A stretch of 8,897 nt of DNA from positions 1 through 8,897 of the forward strand of contig CAZXTD010000167.1 in NCBI GenBank assembly GCA_964643575.1, given 5' to 3'. The notes below the pieces were generated by a model. That model saw nothing but the letters and a program-made list of their open reading frames with translations. It did no database searches and was not told the origin of the DNA. Positions 6,218-8,897 of the stretch are shown here, piece by piece; the stretch's first letter is position 1; every line of letters starts with the position of its first letter. Source of the DNA: Glaciecola sp964643575. GTDB lineage: Bacteria; Pseudomonadota; Gammaproteobacteria; Enterobacterales; Alteromonadaceae. The translations under genes and the position numbers were made by a program.

Positions 6218-6988
6218 TTACGGGTGCGTTCGCTCAATTAAATAATCAGGCACCAACAAAGGGTTTTTAGGTAGGTGTGATTGAACTCTCCTGCACCACT
6301 TGACTATTTTTTCATGCTGTAAATATTGAGATTTGCCATGCATACCCATTAAATAACCAGACACAATTAGTGGATATGCTGAAAAATCTGCTAAAGAAGG
6401 TTCAGGTAACCCACCCAAAAATGGACCCTTTCCAAGATGAGTTAGCATTTCGTTAGCGAGTCGTTTATGCATTTCAATAGGTGATTCGCTAGGGTCTAGT
6501 TTATTGACCATATCCAAAATAAAAGGCGCGCGGCGAACGAAGATTGGCCAGAGTTTTCTGACAAGCCAAGGTAGAGGCGAAGCGTCATTGACAGCGCGCG
6601 ACAATATCCAGCCGTTTCTAATCGCATTTATCCCGCTTTCCCATTCAACGGCAGCCCTAAACCTTGCTGGAATAAGCATATTGCTTACCCATGCATCTAT
6701 AGCCATTATCTGGACTCTTTCGATTTCAGAGCTGCCTAATAAGGGCCTATCTGGAAAGCGTTCATCCAACCATATCCCTAGTGGACTGGAATCCTTGCGC
6801 CATTCATCGCCAATTTCCATGACTGGCACTTGTTTTTGTCCCGTAAACTTAATCTCCTTGCTATGTATAGGATTAACAGGCACGAACTCAAAAGGAAGTT
6901 GTTTGTAATTTAAGTAACATGCGACTTTCATCACATAGGGGCTGGTAGGATAACCATAAAGCTTGATTGGTGGTGGAAGGCTGTTCAT
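6218..6988 (-). CDS. Glutathione S-transferase family protein
   Basis: Predicted 256-residue cytoplasmic protein with the two-domain GST layout. The N-terminal thioredoxin-like part (about 7-85) begins IKLYGYPTSPYVMKVACYL, with SPY at 16-18 in the usual active-site position. It continues to QKQVPVMEIG with the conserved cis-proline (P55), and DSSPLGIWLDERFP (66-79) in the glutathione gamma-glutamyl binding position. The all-helical C-terminal part (about 88-250) contains FLGGLPEPSLADFSAYP (190-206), the conserved N-capping/hydrophobic staple region with Asp201. Such proteins conjugate or reduce electrophiles with glutathione; the substrate is unknown. The start at 6988 is chosen because AGAGGGAAC lies just upstream; the open frame extends to 7054 but the extra 22 residues do not fit the family. 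Single gene, convergent with the diguanylate cyclase gene. Confidence 0.88.
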   Translation of the reverse strand: MNSLPPPIKLYGYPTSPYVMKVACYLNYKQLPFEFVPVNPIHSKEIKFTGQKQVPVMEIGDEWRKDSSPLGIWLDERFPDRPLLGSSEIERVQIMAIDAWVSNMLIPARFRAAVEWESGINAIRNGWILSRAVNDASPLPWLVRKLWPIFVRRAPFILDMVNKLDPSESPIEMHKRLANEMLTHLGKGPFLGGLPEPSLADFSAYPLIVSGYLMGMHGKSQYLQHEKIVKWCRRVQSHLPKNPLLVPDYLIERTHP

Positions 6989-7035
6989 TAGTTCCCTCTT
7001 TATTACTTTATAAATGTCAGAAGCATACAGTTTAC

Positions 7036-7185
7036 ATGCGTAAATACAAAGCAAACGGTCGTTTGAGTATTGAAATCGCTAATACTGGTGCATTGGATAA
7101 TATCGGAAAGGCGGTGAAAAGCGCTATTGGTGCAGAAAATGGGAAACCAGAGCGCGTATGCCTCCACCATGAAATAGCGATTTAG
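7036..7185 (+). pseudogene. Short ORF resembling part of a histidine-kinase ATPase domain (probable remnant)
   Basis: A 49-codon open frame from ATG 7036. It reads RLSIEIANTGALDN and later IGAENGKPERVCLHH. This recalls the ATP-binding core of LytS/AlgZ-type sensor kinases, where IxIxNTG is followed by GIGLxNVRERLxLxYG. No ribosome binding site stands before the ATG and the upstream kinase parts are missing, so a gene remnant is more likely than a working peptide. Chance resemblance cannot be excluded. It lies within the leader region of the divergent GST gene. Confidence 0.3.
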
Positions 7186-7217
7186 TTTGATTCTGGCTAT
7201 TTGCGATCTGCACAACA

Positions 7218-7265
7218 GTGTCCGATTGTGAACACTTCCTCAAAAGAGTGCTCATAAGTGAACAG
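7218..7265 (+). promoter_or_regulatory. Tandem dyad sites, possible enhancer-binding-protein UAS
   Basis: Two 18-base elements start 30 bases apart: GTGTCCGATTGTGAACAC (7218-7235) and GTGCTCATAAGTGAACAG (7248-7265). They share 11 of 18 bases, including the block GTGAACA, and the first is a near-palindrome of the form TGTnC-N6-GnACA. The spacing is close to three helical turns. They lie about 140 and 110 bases before the predicted start of transcription of the adaptor operon, the normal place for an activator of sigma-54. Confidence 0.45.
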
Positions 7266-7338
7266 TTTTCGTTTTTACACTCATCATTAATTAAGTCTAT
7301 ATCATTGTATTTATTACACTTAATTTATTTCACAAGCT

Positions 7339-7354
7339 TGGCACATTTCGTGTA
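7339..7354 (+). promoter_or_regulatory. Sigma-54-like -24/-12 promoter for the adaptor/ABC operon
   Basis: TGGCAC at 7339-7344 is a perfect -24 element. Five bases later GTGT (7350-7353) stands where TTGC is expected, so the -12 element keeps its G but not its C. Transcription would start near 7365, giving a leader of about 36 bases. An IHF-like sequence (TATCAT-N4-TTT, 7300-7312) lies between this element and the upstream dyads. The weak -12 half makes this a candidate only. Confidence 0.4.
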
Positions 7355-7400
7355 ATACCTATCCATGTCTCTTGTACAACTTTAGGTAACTTTAACCGCT

Positions 7401-8645
7401 ATGGACCGCCCTTTATCAAACCAAGCACGCAATAAACAAAAGCTGAGCGTATGGTCAAAAGTATCATTTGCCGTGATGTCGATTGTTTTGTTTGCCTACA
7501 CTGTTAATTGGTTTTTTACGCCATCAATTAAGCGCTCGACGCTTCGCACTGCAATTGTGTCTACTGAAGACTTAACGGTTACTATTAACGCAGGTGGGTT
7601 AGTCGTACCAATGATTGAAGAAACCATTACTAGCGAAATTGCAAGCCAAGTAAAGCAAGTCAATGTAGAGCCCGGCCAAAACGTGCAAAAAGGTGATGTG
7701 CTGTTAGAGCTCGACACACAAAAAGTGCGTCTCGAGATAGACAACATACAAGAAAAGATTGCCCTTAAAGATAGTCAAATTAACTCGCAAAAAGTCACTA
7801 CAAATAAAGCTCTAAATGAGCTAAACAGCCAATTAGAATTACTCAGCGTCGATTTAGAAAGCAGAGAAACCCGCAAAGAAAAATTAGACAGGCTTCGCAC
7901 AGTCGGGGCATTCTCAAGTCAAGACCTACTCGAGGCCCAACTGAATGTAAAAAGAACACTTATCGAGATACGTCAGCTTGAACAGGCTAAACTCGATGTT
8001 CAATCAAGCGGTCAAGCACAGGTCGATACGCTTGCGCTAGAAAAGAATATATTGCTTAAAGCGCTTAAAGAGCAGCAACGTCTAGAACAAGCCGCATTCG
8101 TAACCGCCCCTCGCAGCGGCAGCATAAGCTGGCTTAATCAAGAGGACGGCAGCAGCGTAATTGCTGGCCAAGCCCTTGCAAGAATTATTGATGACTCTCA
8201 ATACAAAATCGAAGCAACGCTTTCAGATTTTTACGCCTCTCAACTCGTGCCAAATATGCGCGCGACAATACGTTATCAAGACCAAGTGATTATGGGCCGA
8301 CTTGTTCAGCAAACGCCAACTATTGAAAATGGCGTAATGAAGCTTTCCGTTGTGCTTGATACACCAAACATTGTGACACTAAAGAATAACCTGCGAGTGG
8401 ATGTAGGCTTAATTACCAATAAGGTAGAAGACAGTTTAGCGCTTAGCAAGGGACCGTATGTGTCAGGGCGAGGTATTCACAATGTGTTTGTGATAAGAGA
8501 CAACATTGCGTATCGCACACAAATCGAAATTGGTCACAGCAGCACAAACCTTCACGAAATTCGACAAGGCTTAAATGAAGGTGACGAAGTCATTATTTCA
8601 GATATGTCTGACTACGCGCACTTAAATGAATTTGCCGTCAATTAA
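7401..8645 (+). CDS. HlyD/MacA-type periplasmic adaptor (membrane fusion) protein
   Basis: Predicted 414-residue adaptor anchored in the inner membrane by one helix (about 18-39), with its body in the periplasm. It would link an ABC transporter to an outer-membrane channel. Domains in order: first half of the lipoyl/biotinyl-like domain (84-105, VNVEPGQNVQKGDVLLELD), a long alpha-helical coiled-coil hairpin (about 106-230, rich in Gln, Glu, Leu and Lys), the second lipoyl half (234-264, VTAPRSGSISW through ARIID), a beta-barrel (about 268-340) and a membrane-proximal domain (about 350-412, with GLNEGDEVIIS). The length suits MacA-like adaptors. The start at ATG 7401 has only a weak AGGTAA upstream, with long spacing. 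The ATPase gene follows 14 bases after the stop, so the two form an operon. The cargo is unknown; MacAB-like systems move macrolides, peptides or lipid-linked compounds. Confidence 0.92.
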   Translation: MDRPLSNQARNKQKLSVWSKVSFAVMSIVLFAYTVNWFFTPSIKRSTLRTAIVSTEDLTVTINAGGLVVPMIEETITSEIASQVKQVNVEPGQNVQKGDVLLELDTQKVRLEIDNIQEKIALKDSQINSQKVTTNKALNELNSQLELLSVDLESRETRKEKLDRLRTVGAFSSQDLLEAQLNVKRTLIEIRQLEQAKLDVQSSGQAQVDTLALEKNILLKALKEQQRLEQAAFVTAPRSGSISWLNQEDGSSVIAGQALARIIDDSQYKIEATLSDFYASQLVPNMRATIRYQDQVIMGRLVQQTPTIENGVMKLSVVLDTPNIVTLKNNLRVDVGLITNKVEDSLALSKGPYVSGRGIHNVFVIRDNIAYRTQIEIGHSSTNLHEIRQGLNEGDEVIISDMSDYAHLNEFAVN

Positions 8646-8659
8646 CAAAAGGAAAAATC

Positions 8660-8897
8660 ATGTTATCACTTCAAAACGTCAACAAATCGTTTCAAACAGA
8701 TCGTATTGAAACCATTGCGTTATCTGACATTAATCTACAAGTAGACAAGGGAGAGTTTGTTTCGGTAATGGGCCCTTCAGGCTGCGGAAAAAGCACTTTA
8801 TTGAATATTATGGGACTGCTAGATCAACCTAGCAGCGGCGAAGTATCGATTGATGAAACGCCCATAACCTCATACAAAGACAAGCAAATCACCGGAT
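8660..8897 (+). CDS. ABC transporter ATP-binding protein, MacB/LolD-like (cut by right edge)
   Basis: The first 79 residues of a cytoplasmic ATPase subunit. It starts MLSLQNVNKSF, carries an A-loop region near 11-20, and has a complete Walker A motif GPSGCGKST at 38-46 followed by LLNIMGLLDQPSSGEV. This is the typical sequence of the MacB/LolD/FtsE branch, which powers transport by mechanotransmission with FtsX-like permeases. Walker B and the LSGGQ signature lie beyond the window. AAAGGAA at 8648-8654 is a good ribosome binding site. It is expected to work with the adaptor just upstream, and one or more FtsX/MacB-type permease genes should follow. Confidence 0.93.
   Translation, partial: MLSLQNVNKSFQTDRIETIALSDINLQVDKGEFVSVMGPSGCGKSTLLNIMGLLDQPSSGEVSIDETPITSYKDKQITG

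Noticed and set aside
6504..6908. 134-codon ORF antisense to the GST gene
   Set aside because: The GST reading has family motifs in order and a strong ribosome binding site; the antisense frame has neither.
7003..7215. 70-codon - strand ORF upstream of the GST gene
   Set aside because: No ribosome binding site or recognisable motif; it covers the kinase-like remnant on the other strand.
1..8897. CRISPR array, tRNA, rRNA, insertion sequence or prophage
   Set aside because: No regular direct repeats, cloverleaf, ribosomal RNA sequence, transposase or phage protein was seen on either strand.

Overview
The window looks like chromosomal DNA of a marine gammaproteobacterium, most likely Alteromonadales (the Alteromonas/Paraglaciecola/Glaciecola type). 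The reasons are an NqrF-type Na+-NQR subunit, a carbohydrate-active lipoprotein, a membrane diguanylate cyclase, a MacA/MacB-like export system and AT-leaning codon use. This placement is inference from gene types, with no ribosomal marker present.

Left arm, + strand (2-3415): a tightly packed group of three genes. It holds the 3' end of an NqrF-type reductase, a xylose-isomerase-like TIM-barrel sugar isomerase/epimerase 25 nt downstream, and a large secreted right-handed beta-helix enzyme that overlaps the isomerase by ATGA. The last protein resembles the GH120 beta-xylosidase family along its length and keeps both catalytic acids. It also carries an extra CBM6-like domain inserted in its N-terminal half. 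Together they suggest a saccharide-degradation operon, probably for xylan or a xylose-containing marine glycan, cut by the left window edge.

Middle (3447-5948): on the - strand, an NADP(H)-type short-chain dehydrogenase followed by a 122-residue four-helix membrane protein of unknown function. Diverging from them on the + strand is a six-helix GGDEF diguanylate cyclase with an intact GGEEF active site but no RxxD inhibitory site. It has no usable ATG start, and a good sigma-70-type promoter overlaps the first possible start codon.

Right arm (5949-8897): a 269-base gap with only traces of decayed coding, then a - strand glutathione-S-transferase-like gene. Next comes a roughly 410-base gap that holds a short histidine-kinase-like remnant, two 18-bp dyads spaced 30 bp apart, and a sigma-54-like -24/-12 element. 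Downstream lie a HlyD/MacA-type periplasmic adaptor gene and the start of its ABC-transporter ATPase gene (MacB/LolD type), which runs off the right edge. The arrangement suggests that an enhancer-binding protein and sigma-54 switch on a MacAB-like efflux or peptide-export operon.

I see no tRNA, rRNA, CRISPR array, insertion sequence or phage gene. No wholly new system is evident. The most interesting items are the CBM6 insertion in the GH120 enzyme, the NqrF-type gene heading a sugar operon, and the enhancer-like region before the adaptor gene.
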